Source of the DNA: an uncultured Pedobacter sp.
GTDB lineage: Bacteria > Bacteroidota > Bacteroidia > Sphingobacteriales > Sphingobacteriaceae
Direction: 5' to 3'
Assembly: GCF_946480185.1 (NCBI RefSeq)
Contig: NZ_CAMLIG010000021.1
Location: 1-64,000 of the forward strand
Length of the DNA stretch: 64,000 bases
Under the pieces are notes generated by a model. The model was given only the letters and a program-made list of their open reading frames with translations. It made no database searches and was not told the origin of the DNA. Position numbers and translations under genes: made by a program. Of the stretch, positions 35,038-44,669 are shown in pieces (within the stretch, counting starts at the first letter, position 1; each line of letters begins with the position of its first letter).

Positions 35038-36297
35038 ATGAAGTCTATTAAGATCGTATGTTTCTTCTTTACGAGTTTTATCTGTAGCTTATCCCTCACT
35101 AAAAATGTTGAGGCACAACAAAAGAACCTTTCATATTTTTTGGAACAGGCAAAAAAGAATAGCCCGCTTTTAACGGATTATCAAAACCAGTTAAACTCTC
35201 TTACAATAGACAGTTTGAAAATTAGGGCAGGTCTTTCGCCTCAAGTAACTGCATCGTCAAACTTATTATATGCGCCTATTATCAGAGGCTATGGCTACGA
35301 TGTTGCAATAACAAACGGTCAGTTGGTAAATGCGTTGGTTACCGTAAATAAAGAAATAACCACCAAAGCCAGGTTAAGTGCTTTATTAAAAGGACTGCAG
35401 CTTAGCAAAGATAGTTTGGGGAACCAGCGAGGATTAAGTGTCCTTGACCTTGAGAAAAGTTTAACCGCACAATACATTACCACTTGGGGCGATCAAGAGT
35501 TGCTTTCTTTAGCGAAGGAAACGCTCCAGCTTTTGCAACAGCAAGATGAGGTATTAAAAAAGCTCACACAGTCTTCTGTTTTTAAACAAACAGAGTATCT
35601 TACCTTTAAAGTGAATTTAGCACAGCAAGAGCTCACCGTTCTTCAAAGTCAAAATCAGTTTAAAAATGATTTTGCAGCCCTAAATTACTTGAGCGGTATT
35701 GCGGATACCAGTACTTATCCACTTGTTGCGGTTCCTGTACAGGAAATCAATCCTCCACAATTTGAACAAAGTCTTTTATTTAAAAAGTACAGTATTGATA
35801 GTTTAAGAACAATAAACTCACTAAACCAAGTAGCACTCAATTACAAGCCAAAACTAAACGTTTTTGCAGATGCGGGTTACCAATCATCTCTTCCTAAGCA
35901 GGCTTATAAAAACATAGGCTGGTCTGTTGGGTTAAATTTATCAATACCTATTTATGATGGCGGATTGAAGAAAATGAACATCAATCAAATCAATTTGAAT
36001 CAACGTACACAAAACCGCTATCGCGATTTTTATCAGATACAATATCATCAGCAAAAAAATCAGTTACAAAAAATGATTATACAGTACGATGAAATGATTG
36101 ATAAAGCCAAAAAACAATTGAATTTTTCGCAAACGCTTACCAAAGCAAATGCGTTGCAATTAAGAACCGGAGATGTTAGAATGACTGATTTTCTGTTGTC
36201 AATAAAAGACTATTTAAGCTTGCGCACAACTATTGTTCAAAACAGAATTAATCAGCTCCAAATTATCAATCAGCTACATTATTTTACCATCAACTAA
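35038..36297 (+). CDS. TolC family outer-membrane efflux protein of the RND operon
   Basis: 419 aa with signal peptide (MKSIKIVCFFFTSFICSLS, cleavage near VEAQQ). The outer-membrane-efflux architecture includes long amphipathic helices: SYFLEQAKKNSPLLTDYQNQ at the start, KTEYLTFKVNLAQQELTVLQ-like helices, VGLNLSIPIYDGGLKKMNIN, the typical IPIYDGG turn, and a final helix region. It supplies the outer-membrane channel for the RND pump. It is the first gene of a five-gene operon, with the next start 2 bp after its stop. Confidence 0.92.
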   Translation: MKSIKIVCFFFTSFICSLSLTKNVEAQQKNLSYFLEQAKKNSPLLTDYQNQLNSLTIDSLKIRAGLSPQVTASSNLLYAPIIRGYGYDVAITNGQLVNALVTVNKEITTKARLSALLKGLQLSKDSLGNQRGLSVLDLEKSLTAQYITTWGDQELLSLAKETLQLLQQQDEVLKKLTQSSVFKQTEYLTFKVNLAQQELTVLQSQNQFKNDFAALNYLSGIADTSTYPLVAVPVQEINPPQFEQSLLFKKYSIDSLRTINSLNQVALNYKPKLNVFADAGYQSSLPKQAYKNIGWSVGLNLSIPIYDGGLKKMNINQINLNQRTQNRYRDFYQIQYHQQKNQLQKMIIQYDEMIDKAKKQLNFSQTLTKANALQLRTGDVRMTDFLLSIKDYLSLRTTIVQNRINQLQIINQLHYFTIN

Positions 36298-36299
36298 CT

Positions 36300-37214
36300 A
36301 TGAAAATAATATATATTTTAGGCATTTCTGTTGTGTTATTTTCTTCATGTGGAAGTTCGGGGACAACATCCGCTGATAAAGCAGAAGAAAAAATTGTTAC
36401 GCCCGTAACGGTAACATCGCCAGAGAATGTTGTTTTAAATGAAGAGATTAAACTTAACGCAACTTCTACTTACCTTTTAAAAGTGGGTATTAAAGCACCA
36501 ATTAACGGTTATATCCAGTCGTCTTCTATTAAACTTGGCGAAACTGTTGGGAAAGGGAGCACTTTGTTTATTTTAAAAACCAAGGAAGCGCAAAGTTTGG
36601 GCAACACCATTAATAAACTGGATGCCTCGTTCAATTTTTCGGGTTTAAATAAAGTGAAAAGTCCGGCAAATGGATTTATTTCTCAGCTCAATCATCAAGC
36701 TGGCGATTATGTACAAGACGGCGAGCTGTTGGCGGAGCTAACCGATAAAAGTAGTTTCGGTTTTTTGATGAACTTACCGTATGAATATCATCAGCTTTTG
36801 GCTAAAAATAAAAATGTAAGCATTCACCTGCCTGATGGCAGAAATATAACCGGCTTTGTTGCCCAAATTATGCCTGCTTTAGATTCTGTTACCCAAACGC
36901 AAAAAGTGCTGATCAAGGTTGCTCCACAGCTTTCGCTACCTGAAAATTTAATTGCTACGGTTTCTTTGTCAAAAAATATTTCTTCCCATCCATCACTTCC
37001 AAAAGAGAGCATATTATCTGATGAAAATCAGCAACAGTTTTGGGTAATGAAAATGATCAATGATAGCACCGCCATAAAAGTTCCTGTTAAAAAAGGAATA
37101 GAAGATGGTAGTAGAATAGAAATACTTTCTCCTGAATTTAAAGTTTCGGATAAAATTTTATTGACCGGAAATTATGGTTTGGCAGATACGGCCTTTGTAA
37201 AAGTTAAACATTAA
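36300..37214 (+). CDS. HlyD/RND periplasmic adaptor lipoprotein
   Basis: 304 aa. It opens MKIIYILGISVVLFSSC, a lipobox with Cys17 as the acylated residue. The lipoyl halves are LLKVGIKAPINGYIQSSSI and KVKSPANGFISQLNHQAGDYV. Between them the alpha-hairpin is very short, and a beta-barrel and membrane-proximal domain complete the fold (LPYEYHQLL and onward). It lacks visible metal-binding His or Cys clusters. It links the RND pump with the TolC channel. The pump starts 3 bp after its stop. Confidence 0.92.
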   Translation: MKIIYILGISVVLFSSCGSSGTTSADKAEEKIVTPVTVTSPENVVLNEEIKLNATSTYLLKVGIKAPINGYIQSSSIKLGETVGKGSTLFILKTKEAQSLGNTINKLDASFNFSGLNKVKSPANGFISQLNHQAGDYVQDGELLAELTDKSSFGFLMNLPYEYHQLLAKNKNVSIHLPDGRNITGFVAQIMPALDSVTQTQKVLIKVAPQLSLPENLIATVSLSKNISSHPSLPKESILSDENQQQFWVMKMINDSTAIKVPVKKGIEDGSRIEILSPEFKVSDKILLTGNYGLADTAFVKVKH

Positions 37215-37217
37215 AAG

Positions 37218-40200
37218 ATGAAGCAATCCTTTTTTCATCACTATAAAAGTCCATTATTAGTTTTAACGCTACTGATTTTAATTGGCGGAGTTTTCTCTTT
37301 TCAGAGGATGCAAACTGCGCTGTTTCCGGAAATTACTTTTCCAAAAATCAAGATTATTGCAGATGCAGGTCAACAGCCGGTAAGCCAAATGACGGTTGCC
37401 GTAACCCGGCCGCTAGAGAACGCAATTAAGCAAGTACCCGATTTAATTAAAATTAGGAGTACAACCAGCCGTGGAAGTTGTGAAATTTCGGCTTTCATCA
37501 ATTGGAAAGCTGATATTAACTTAAGTCAGCAACAGATTGAATCTCGGATTAACCAAATCAGGAGCTCGTTGCCGGCAGACGTAAACATTGTGGTGGAAAA
37601 AATGAATCCATCCATTTTGCCCATTATTGGCTATTCTGTAAACAGCGAAAAACGCTCGCCAATAGCGCTAAAGCAAATTGCTTTATACACCATTAAGCCG
37701 TTTTTATCTCAGGTTGAAGGTACCAGTGATATCCGCATCATTGGCGGGAAATCCAAAGAATACTGGGTTGTCCTTAATCAGGAGAAAATGAGCCAATTGG
37801 GATTAAATCCCAGTAAAATATCGCAGGCGCTAAATGAAACCAACTTTGTGAAATCAAACGGTTACTTGGCAGATTATAGGCTGTTATACCTTTCTATTAC
37901 CAATGCTCAAATTACCAATGCAAAACAATTGGGCGATATGGTGGTGAGCAATAACGGAAAGCGGGCTATCCAGCTAAAAGATGTTGCCACTGTAGAAATT
38001 CACGAAGCAAAAGAATATATTAAAGTAAACGCAAACGGTAAAGAGAGTTTGTTAATTGCAGTAATTAAACAGCCTAACTCCAATTTAGTAGATGTTTCTA
38101 GGGCAATGACGGCTAAGTTGGAGGAACTAAAGCAGATTTTACCGCCCGATATTGTAATAAAACCTTACTATGTACAGGCAGATTTTGTGAATGATGCAGT
38201 TAAAAGTGTAACGGATAGCCTTTGGATTGGTTTGGCTTTGGCCATTTTTGTTGCGATACTTTTCCTAAGATCGTGGAAAGCAAGCTTAACCATTTTAATT
38301 ACTATTCCGATAACATTAGGGCTCACCCTTATTGTACTTTATTTTACCGGAGAGACTTTCAATATTATGACTTTGGGTGCAATTGCGGCAGCCATAGGTT
38401 TAATTATTGATGATGCCATTGTAATTGTGGAGCAGATTCACAGAACACACGAGGAACATCCCGAAGAGCCCACACGGATTCTGGTTCATAAAGCGATAAA
38501 TTATCTTTTTAAAGCAATGTTAGGTTCTTCCATTGCTACCATTGTTATATTTCTACCTTTTGTATTGATGACCGGCGTTGCGGGTGCTTACTTTAAAGTG
38601 ATGACCAATACCATGATTATTACGCTGGTTTGTTCGTTTTTTAGCACTTGGATTTTTTTACCGGTGGTTTATCTTTTCTTAACCCGAAATGATAAAAAGC
38701 GAGTTGGTAAAGAAAATGCGCATGAAGTTAAAGAAAGAAAATGGGTCGGATTTTTTGTGCGCAGGCCTGTTATCAGCTTTGTTTTTATGGCGGTTTTGGT
38801 AGGTTCAGTTGCTTTGATTCTCCCTCATCTCGAGACCGGATTTCTCCCAGAAATGGACGAAGGAAGTATTGTACTAGATTATGACTCGCCCCCAGGCACT
38901 ACTTTACAAGAAACCGACAGGATGCTAAAAGAAGTGGAGAAGATAATTGTACAAGTGCCAGAGGTACAAGCCTACAGCCGTAGAACCGGTACTCAAATGG
39001 GGTTTTTTATTACCGAACCTAACAGAGGCGATTATTTGATTCAGCTAAAAAAAGACAGGAACAGAACCACTGATGAGGTAATTAGCGATATCAGGGAAAA
39101 AGTAGAACACTCGCAACCTGCTTTGCGGATAGATTTTGGACAGGTAATTGGCGATATGTTGGGCGATTTGATGAGTTCTGTGCAGCCCATAGAAATCAAG
39201 GTTTTCGGTCCTGACCAAAAGAAAATACAAGCCTACGCTAAACAGATTGGTAAAATTGTAGAAACCGTAAGGGGTACTGCAGATGTGTTTGATGGCGTGG
39301 TTATCGCCGGGCCATCTGTCACCATTCTTCCTGATTTTAATAAACTCGCTCAATACAATATTTCTCCTGCCGATTTTCAATATCAAATCCAAAGTGGGTT
39401 GGAAGGAAACGTAGGCGGAAATATCTACGATAAGCAGCAACTTACGCCTGTCCGTTTTATAAATTCTACAGGAGATAAAGGACTTGGGGATGTGCAAAAT
39501 ATGTCCGTTGCATTGCCAAACGGACAATTAAAGCCCATCGCTGAATTCGCAACAATTCAGGTTAACAAAGGTGAAGCAGAGCTGGAGCGGGAAGATTTAC
39601 AAACCATGGGTGTAATAAGCAGTAGGCTGGATAACCGCGATTTAGGCAGTACCATTGCAGAAATTCAGCAAAAAATAAAAAGCAATGTTGCACTTGAAAA
39701 GGGCTACAGCATTAGTTATGGCGGTGCTTACGCAGATCAGCAACAATCGTTTAAAGAATTATTAATGATTCTTTGCCTTTCGAGCCTATTGGTTTTTTCG
39801 GTGATGCTTTTCCTTTTTAGGGATATTAGGGTGGCTGGGATTATTTTATTAATTGCCGTGTTGGGCATATCAGGTAGCTATATCTTTTTGTTTATAACCA
39901 ATACAGCTTTAAATGTGGGCAGTTATACGGGTTTAATTATGATGGTGGGCATTATAGGCGAAAACGCCATTTTTACCTACCTTCAATACTCAGAGGCGCT
40001 TTTAGAGATGGAACAAGAAAAAGCGGTAATTTATGCCATCAGCACTCGGTTAAGGCCAAAACTGATGACGGCCTTGGGTGCAATTATCGCACTGTTGCCC
40101 TTAGCCTTAGGAATTGGAACCGGTGCACAATTGCACCAGCCTTTGGCCATTGCCGTAATTGGAGGGTTTGTGGTAGCGCTTCCTTTGCTTTTAATTGTGC

Positions 40201-40262
40201 TGCCAACTTTGCTAAATATGATCAAACCAAAAACAGAAACGCATGAAAATATTAATAGTTGA
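37218..40262 (+). CDS. RND superfamily efflux permease
   Basis: 1014 aa, the usual length for an AcrB/CzcA-class pump with 12 helices and two large periplasmic loops. It opens with a short cytoplasmic end followed by SPLLVLTLLILIGGVFSF. The TM4 proton-relay region reads GLIIDDAIVIVEQIHR near residue 394, with paired acidic residues as in the RND family. The substrate is unknown; the sequence leans to the multidrug class and no cation motif is evident. Its stop lies 20 bp inside the start of the response regulator (overlap 40243-40262), so the pump and its regulator are tightly coupled. Confidence 0.93.
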   Translation: MKQSFFHHYKSPLLVLTLLILIGGVFSFQRMQTALFPEITFPKIKIIADAGQQPVSQMTVAVTRPLENAIKQVPDLIKIRSTTSRGSCEISAFINWKADINLSQQQIESRINQIRSSLPADVNIVVEKMNPSILPIIGYSVNSEKRSPIALKQIALYTIKPFLSQVEGTSDIRIIGGKSKEYWVVLNQEKMSQLGLNPSKISQALNETNFVKSNGYLADYRLLYLSITNAQITNAKQLGDMVVSNNGKRAIQLKDVATVEIHEAKEYIKVNANGKESLLIAVIKQPNSNLVDVSRAMTAKLEELKQILPPDIVIKPYYVQADFVNDAVKSVTDSLWIGLALAIFVAILFLRSWKASLTILITIPITLGLTLIVLYFTGETFNIMTLGAIAAAIGLIIDDAIVIVEQIHRTHEEHPEEPTRILVHKAINYLFKAMLGSSIATIVIFLPFVLMTGVAGAYFKVMTNTMIITLVCSFFSTWIFLPVVYLFLTRNDKKRVGKENAHEVKERKWVGFFVRRPVISFVFMAVLVGSVALILPHLETGFLPEMDEGSIVLDYDSPPGTTLQETDRMLKEVEKIIVQVPEVQAYSRRTGTQMGFFITEPNRGDYLIQLKKDRNRTTDEVISDIREKVEHSQPALRIDFGQVIGDMLGDLMSSVQPIEIKVFGPDQKKIQAYAKQIGKIVETVRGTADVFDGVVIAGPSVTILPDFNKLAQYNISPADFQYQIQSGLEGNVGGNIYDKQQLTPVRFINSTGDKGLGDVQNMSVALPNGQLKPIAEFATIQVNKGEAELEREDLQTMGVISSRLDNRDLGSTIAEIQQKIKSNVALEKGYSISYGGAYADQQQSFKELLMILCLSSLLVFSVMLFLFRDIRVAGIILLIAVLGISGSYIFLFITNTALNVGSYTGLIMMVGIIGENAIFTYLQYSEALLEMEQEKAVIYAISTRLRPKLMTALGAIIALLPLALGIGTGAQLHQPLAIAVIGGFVVALPLLLIVLPTLLNMIKPKTETHENINS

Positions 40263-40911
40263 GGACGAAAAGCCACTGTCTGATAGCATGGTAGCTTATC
40301 TTTCAAAGGAGAACTATTTGTGCGAAACAGCATTTGATTTTATTTCGGCAAAACAAAAGATTGCCATGTTTGAGTACGATTGTATATTGTTGGATATTAT
40401 GCTTCCGGACGGTAATGGATTGCAGCTTTTAGCCTACCTAAAAGAATCGTGTAAGATGGATGGAGTGATTATTATTTCAGCAAAAAACTCCTTAGAAGAT
40501 CGTATTTCATCGCTTAAATTAGGGGCAGATGATTATTTATCAAAACCCTTTCATTTGGCCGAACTAAGCGCAAGAATACAATCTTTGATAAGAAGAACGA
40601 AGCTTAACGGGCAACACATCATTATTTATAGAGATACCATTTTAGATTTACGGGCAAAAACACTCTTTGTTAAAGAAGAGCCTGTAGAATTAACAAAAAC
40701 TGAGTTTGAACTCTATTTATTTTTGGTTACGAATAAGGGAAAAGTGATTTCTAAAAACGCAATTGCAGAACATATTTCTGGCGAGTCTGCTATTTTTCTT
40801 GATAATTTTGATGTGATTTATGCCCACGTTAAAAATCTCAAAAAGAAACTGGGCGAAAGCGGAACTCATCTTAAGACCATTTATGGAGTAGGCTATAAAC
40901 TTGAATCATGA
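40243..40911 (+). CDS. OmpR-family response regulator
   Basis: 222 aa. The receiver domain starts MKILIVEDEKPLSDSM and has the phospho-acceptor Asp51 in CILLDIMLPDGNG and the KPFHLAEL Lys. A winged-helix Trans_reg_C domain follows (LTKTEFELYLFLVTNKGKVI ... DVIYAHVKNLKKKLG, then TIYGVGYKLES at the end). It overlaps the RND pump by 20 bp and the kinase by 4 bp. It would bind direct repeats head to tail; the four TTCA-N7-TTCA sites (30990-35021) are the natural candidates. Confidence 0.95.
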   Translation: MKILIVEDEKPLSDSMVAYLSKENYLCETAFDFISAKQKIAMFEYDCILLDIMLPDGNGLQLLAYLKESCKMDGVIIISAKNSLEDRISSLKLGADDYLSKPFHLAELSARIQSLIRRTKLNGQHIIIYRDTILDLRAKTLFVKEEPVELTKTEFELYLFLVTNKGKVISKNAIAEHISGESAIFLDNFDVIYAHVKNLKKKLGESGTHLKTIYGVGYKLES

Positions 40912-42176
40912 AATTACTGAATTATAGCGCTCAAAAATATTTGATATTTTCAATTATTCTGGTCTTACTAAGCATCCCGATTTTTTATGTTGTTTTAAAC
41001 CAGTTGTTTATCAATTCTGTGGATAAGTCCTTAAAACAACAGGCAGATTTACTGCCCGAATACACGAAACATATCGATGCTGAAGACGACTTGGTATTGT
41101 GGAAAAACCTTGATTGGGATGTCTCAATAGCCCCTGCTTCTTCTAAAAAAATCCCAACAGGACCTTATACCATTGAACAATACAGTAAAACAAATCACCA
41201 ATTAGAACAATTTAGGGTTTTGAAGAAGAAGGTGATGGTGCTGAACAAGGAATATGTAATTTCATTTAAATCGTCTTTGATTGAAAAAGAGGATTTAATT
41301 AAAGCAGTGCTGGGTTTGCTGGTTACTTTATTGCTGATTTTAACGGCCGGCTCACTTTATATCAATCATTACATCAGTAAAAAAATATGGACTCCTTTTA
41401 AATCTATCCTAGATTACCTTAAAATTTATGACCTGGATAAGGAAGAAAAAGCGTGGAACAATAAAATGAAGATTACGGAATTTAATGAATTGGCAAGTTC
41501 TGTAAACGATTTGATACACCGATCGCGAAAAACCTATATGGCACAAAAGGAATTTACAGAAAATGCCTCTCATGAATTGCAAACGCCTTTGGCAATTATT
41601 AAAAGTAAGTTAGAAATGTTTTTACAAGAAAAAGAGCTTTCTAAAACACAAAGCTTGTTAATTGAAGACATGAACAATGCCATCTCTGGCTTAGAAAAGC
41701 TGAATGTAAACTTGCTTTTACTGGCTAAAATGGATAATGGACAATATCAGTTGAACGAAACATTTAGCATTGCTGAGCTAGTTAGGTTAAGTATTTCTGA
41801 ACTCTCATTTTTGGCAGAGCCCGCAATGATTGTTATAAATTTTGAACATGCTACAGATGGTGTGATTTCGGGAAATAGGCAACTTTATAGTCAAATGATC
41901 AAAAATTTATTGGTCAATGCGATTAGATATTCTAAAGAAGCATCAACTGTTGTAATTGTTTTAAATGCGCACATTCTGGAATTCAGGAATCCCGGCACAC
42001 GGTTGTTATTTGATTCATCACAATTATTTAGGCGGTTTTCTCAACACGATTCGGTAAAAACAGGAAACGGTTTGGGGCTTTCTATATCCGAAAAAATAGC
42101 TTCCTTACATCAGCAAACTTTATCATACAATTACGTGAATGGTCATCACCACTTTAGAGTGACTTTTACGGTTTAA
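40908..42176 (+). CDS. Sensor histidine kinase of the RND operon
   Basis: 422 aa. Two transmembrane segments (about 12-32 and 132-154) bracket a periplasmic sensor loop of about 100 residues (DLLPEYTKHIDAEDDLV onward). The dimerisation helix has the phospho-acceptor His222 in ENASHELQTPLAIIKSKLE, followed by a HATPase_c domain with NLLVNAIRYSKEA (N box) and GNGLGLSISEKIA (G box). The loop has no recognised ligand fold. It pairs with the regulator upstream by ATGA overlap and ends the operon. Confidence 0.94.
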   Translation: MKLLNYSAQKYLIFSIILVLLSIPIFYVVLNQLFINSVDKSLKQQADLLPEYTKHIDAEDDLVLWKNLDWDVSIAPASSKKIPTGPYTIEQYSKTNHQLEQFRVLKKKVMVLNKEYVISFKSSLIEKEDLIKAVLGLLVTLLLILTAGSLYINHYISKKIWTPFKSILDYLKIYDLDKEEKAWNNKMKITEFNELASSVNDLIHRSRKTYMAQKEFTENASHELQTPLAIIKSKLEMFLQEKELSKTQSLLIEDMNNAISGLEKLNVNLLLLAKMDNGQYQLNETFSIAELVRLSISELSFLAEPAMIVINFEHATDGVISGNRQLYSQMIKNLLVNAIRYSKEASTVVIVLNAHILEFRNPGTRLLFDSSQLFRRFSQHDSVKTGNGLGLSISEKIASLHQQTLSYNYVNGHHHFRVTFTV

Positions 42177-42247
42177 TTTGTTTACAGAACGAATGTGTAA
42201 TTTTTTCTTAACAATTAAGGTAAGAGACGAAATTATAGTAAAGCAGA

Positions 42248-42973
42248 TTAAGATGAAAGCAACTGACTCAGCTCACTTGCTTTTGCAATCATAGCTGCCT
42301 TTACCTTTTCATTAAATCTAAAAGACGGTAAATAAATACTAAAACTGGCAATTACCTTCTCGTTTTTATAGATTGGGGTAGCTACGCCAACTACCTGCAC
42401 AGTATCTTCTATTAAGGCATAACCTTGAGCTCTGATTTTTTTGATTTCTTCAAAAAAGCCAATTCTAGAGGTTGCTTGTGACCAAGTATTCTTATTAGGC
42501 AAACCGTATTTTTTTAAGTAAAGTTGGAGGTCTTTCTCCTCTAAAAAAGCGATAAGCAATCTTCCTGTGGAGGAATCATAAGCTGTTTTTTCTGTGGGAG
42601 TGGTGGCCTGAATAAGTTGTGCGCTTGGCCTATTGAAAATAATCTGACGTTTGTCGTCTTTTAAAACAGCAATTAAACAGTTTTCGTCAATTGTTTTAGA
42701 TTTATCAGCAAAAAGGTGATTTGCACTATCTATCAAATCGCTGAAACCTAAACTCCCATTACTAATTTCTATTAACCGCGTTCCTATTAAATAACCTTTT
42801 TCATCCTCCGCTCTTTTCAATAGCCCTCGGCTAACTAACGTTTTTATAATGTTGGCACAAGTGCTGGTGTTTAGGTTTAAATCCTGAGCAATATTGCCCA
42901 TGAGTTTAGGCCTATTTATCTCTTCGGCAACATATTCTAAAATATCTATTGACCGGTTTATAACTTGTATCAT
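42248..42973 (-). CDS. IclR family transcriptional regulator of the L-fucose cluster
   Basis: 241 aa. The winged helix-turn-helix is INRSIDILEYVAEEINRPKL, then MGNIAQDLNLNTSTCANIIKTLVSRGLLKR (about 1-60). The C-terminal effector domain (about 75-241) has FEEIKKIRAQGYALIEDTVQVVGVATPIY, the IclR signature segment. It is divergently transcribed from fucP with a 106-bp gap, so it probably controls the fucose operon from that gap. The effector is presumably a fucose metabolite (inferred). Confidence 0.9.
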   Translation of the reverse strand: MIQVINRSIDILEYVAEEINRPKLMGNIAQDLNLNTSTCANIIKTLVSRGLLKRAEDEKGYLIGTRLIEISNGSLGFSDLIDSANHLFADKSKTIDENCLIAVLKDDKRQIIFNRPSAQLIQATTPTEKTAYDSSTGRLLIAFLEEKDLQLYLKKYGLPNKNTWSQATSRIGFFEEIKKIRAQGYALIEDTVQVVGVATPIYKNEKVIASFSIYLPSFRFNEKVKAAMIAKASELSQLLSS

Positions 42974-43079
42974 TTAACGGTTTTCAACAAAATTGATTAA
43001 AAAATTCAATAATGTAAAGTTTTTGCTTTATATAAATGTAATTATTTACTTTGCTGTAACCTTTAAAGCCAGCTTATAA

Positions 43080-44327
43080 ATGACCGAATCTAAAAGTTCT
43101 ACAAAGTTTGCCTTTGTAATGATTACCTCGCTTTTTTTTATGTGGGGATTTGTACACAATCTTGATCCGATCCTTATTCCTCACCTTAAAAAAGCGTTTA
43201 GCTTGTCAACTTTGGAGGCATCTTTGGTAGATTCATCCATATTTATAGCCTATTTTTTAATGGCTTTGCCGGCGGGCGCCATAATGAAGAAGTACGGTTA
43301 CAAAGCAGGGATTTTGACGGGATTATCGTTCTTTGCAATTGGTTCCTACCTATTTATCCCTTCTGCAAACACACAGTTGTACGCCTTTTTCTTGCTTTCA
43401 TTATTTATAATCGCATGTGGGTTAACGATATTGGAAACCGCGGCAAACCCTTACGCATCATTATTAGGGCCGCCAGAAAAAGCAGTCCAGCGTTTAAATT
43501 TAGCACAGTCTTTTAACGGTTTGGCCGCAACACTTGCTCCAATTATTGGTGCAAAAATTATCCTAACTAAGGGTTATACAGACAGCGCTTTAAACGCAAT
43601 GAGTGCCTCCGCCAGAGAAATTGCGTTAGCTTCTGAAGCCGCGAGTGTAAAAACGCCATATTTTGTCCTTGGGAGCATTATTTTGGTTATAGCCGTAATT
43701 TTCTACTTTATGAAATTACCGGAAATTAAAGACGGAGAAGGAACTGAGTCGGGCGCTCATGTTTTTCACGCTTTAAAGCATCGTCATTTAAGTTGGGCTG
43801 TGGCAGCACAGTTTTTCTATGTTGGGGCACAGGTTTGTGTGTTTAGTTTCTTTATTCTTTATGCCACAAAGGCATCGGGAATTAGCGAAATGGAAGCGGC
43901 AACTTATGCTGGTTTTGGCGTAGGAATGGCTTTTATGGTCGGTAGATTTGTTGGAACTTTTTTCATGAAGTTTATAACACCCGTAAAACTGCTGGCCATT
44001 TATAGTTTAATATGCATGGTGTTGTCAGTTTTGGCAATGTTTATCACAGGTATGGTGGCCATTTACCTAATAATAGGTATCGCATTTTTTATGTCTATCA
44101 TGTTCCCCACAATCTTCTCTTTAGGAATTAAAGATTTAGGCGGAGACACCAAGTTTGGAAGTAGTTTAATTATTATGTCCATCGTAGGAGGCGCACTTTT
44201 GCCCCCGCTTTTTGGCTACATTAGTGATGTTACCAGAGATATCCAACTGGGATATATAGTACCGTTTGTTTGTTTTGTTGTTATTTTCTTATTCGGAATC
44301 ACCGGACATAAAGTTGTAAAAGTATAA
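43080..44327 (+). CDS. fucP: FucP-family L-fucose:H+ symporter
   Basis: 415 aa 12-helix major facilitator. FFMWGFVHNLDPILIPHLKK is the FucP family opening (MWGF, N-x-x-L-P). Further support comes from LETAANPYASLLGPPEKAVQRLNLAQSFNGLAAT, where the ANPY and QSFNGLAA text is conserved. It brings fucose across the inner membrane with protons. It begins a tight operon: the mutarotase starts 2 bp after its stop and the dehydratase 4 bp after that. Confidence 0.9.
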   Translation: MTESKSSTKFAFVMITSLFFMWGFVHNLDPILIPHLKKAFSLSTLEASLVDSSIFIAYFLMALPAGAIMKKYGYKAGILTGLSFFAIGSYLFIPSANTQLYAFFLLSLFIIACGLTILETAANPYASLLGPPEKAVQRLNLAQSFNGLAATLAPIIGAKIILTKGYTDSALNAMSASAREIALASEAASVKTPYFVLGSIILVIAVIFYFMKLPEIKDGEGTESGAHVFHALKHRHLSWAVAAQFFYVGAQVCVFSFFILYATKASGISEMEAATYAGFGVGMAFMVGRFVGTFFMKFITPVKLLAIYSLICMVLSVLAMFITGMVAIYLIIGIAFFMSIMFPTIFSLGIKDLGGDTKFGSSLIIMSIVGGALLPPLFGYISDVTRDIQLGYIVPFVCFVVIFLFGITGHKVVKV

Positions 44328-44329
44328 GT

Positions 44330-44665
44330 ATGAAGAGATATATTTTAGCCCTTGATTTAAAGGAAAATTTAGAACTGATACATGAATATGATGCGTGGCA
44401 CCAAAAAGTATGGCCAGAGGTTTTAAAAAGTATTAAAGATTCCGGCATCGTAAAAATGGAAATATTTAGGTTCTACACCCGACTTTGTATGGTAATGGAA
44501 ACCACCGATGATTTCTCATTTGAAAAGAAGGGCAAAATGGATAAGGAAAATGAAAAAGTACAGGAATGGGAAAAGTTGATGTGGAATTATCAACAAAAGA
44601 TACCCGGCTCTAAACCTAAAGAGAAATGGGTTTTAATGGATAAGATATTTGATTTAAACCAATAA
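44330..44665 (+). CDS. L-fucose/L-rhamnose mutarotase (RhaM fold)
   Basis: 111 aa, RhaM/L-fucose mutarotase size. It starts KRYILALDLKENLELIHEYDAWHQKVWPEVL, in which HEYDAWHQ-VWPE is the family core with the catalytic His. MEIFRFYTRLCMVMETTDDF and the C-terminal LMDKIFDL complete the fold. It interconverts alpha and beta anomers so that the dehydrogenase receives the right form. Its place between fucP and fuconate dehydratase supports fucose as substrate. Confidence 0.88.
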   Translation: MKRYILALDLKENLELIHEYDAWHQKVWPEVLKSIKDSGIVKMEIFRFYTRLCMVMETTDDFSFEKKGKMDKENEKVQEWEKLMWNYQQKIPGSKPKEKWVLMDKIFDLNQ

Positions 44666-44669
44666 TAAA

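Noticed and set aside
39045..39527. 160-codon antisense frame inside the RND pump gene
   Set aside because: It lies fully within a conserved gene, with no recognisable domain or ribosome site; judged a shadow.
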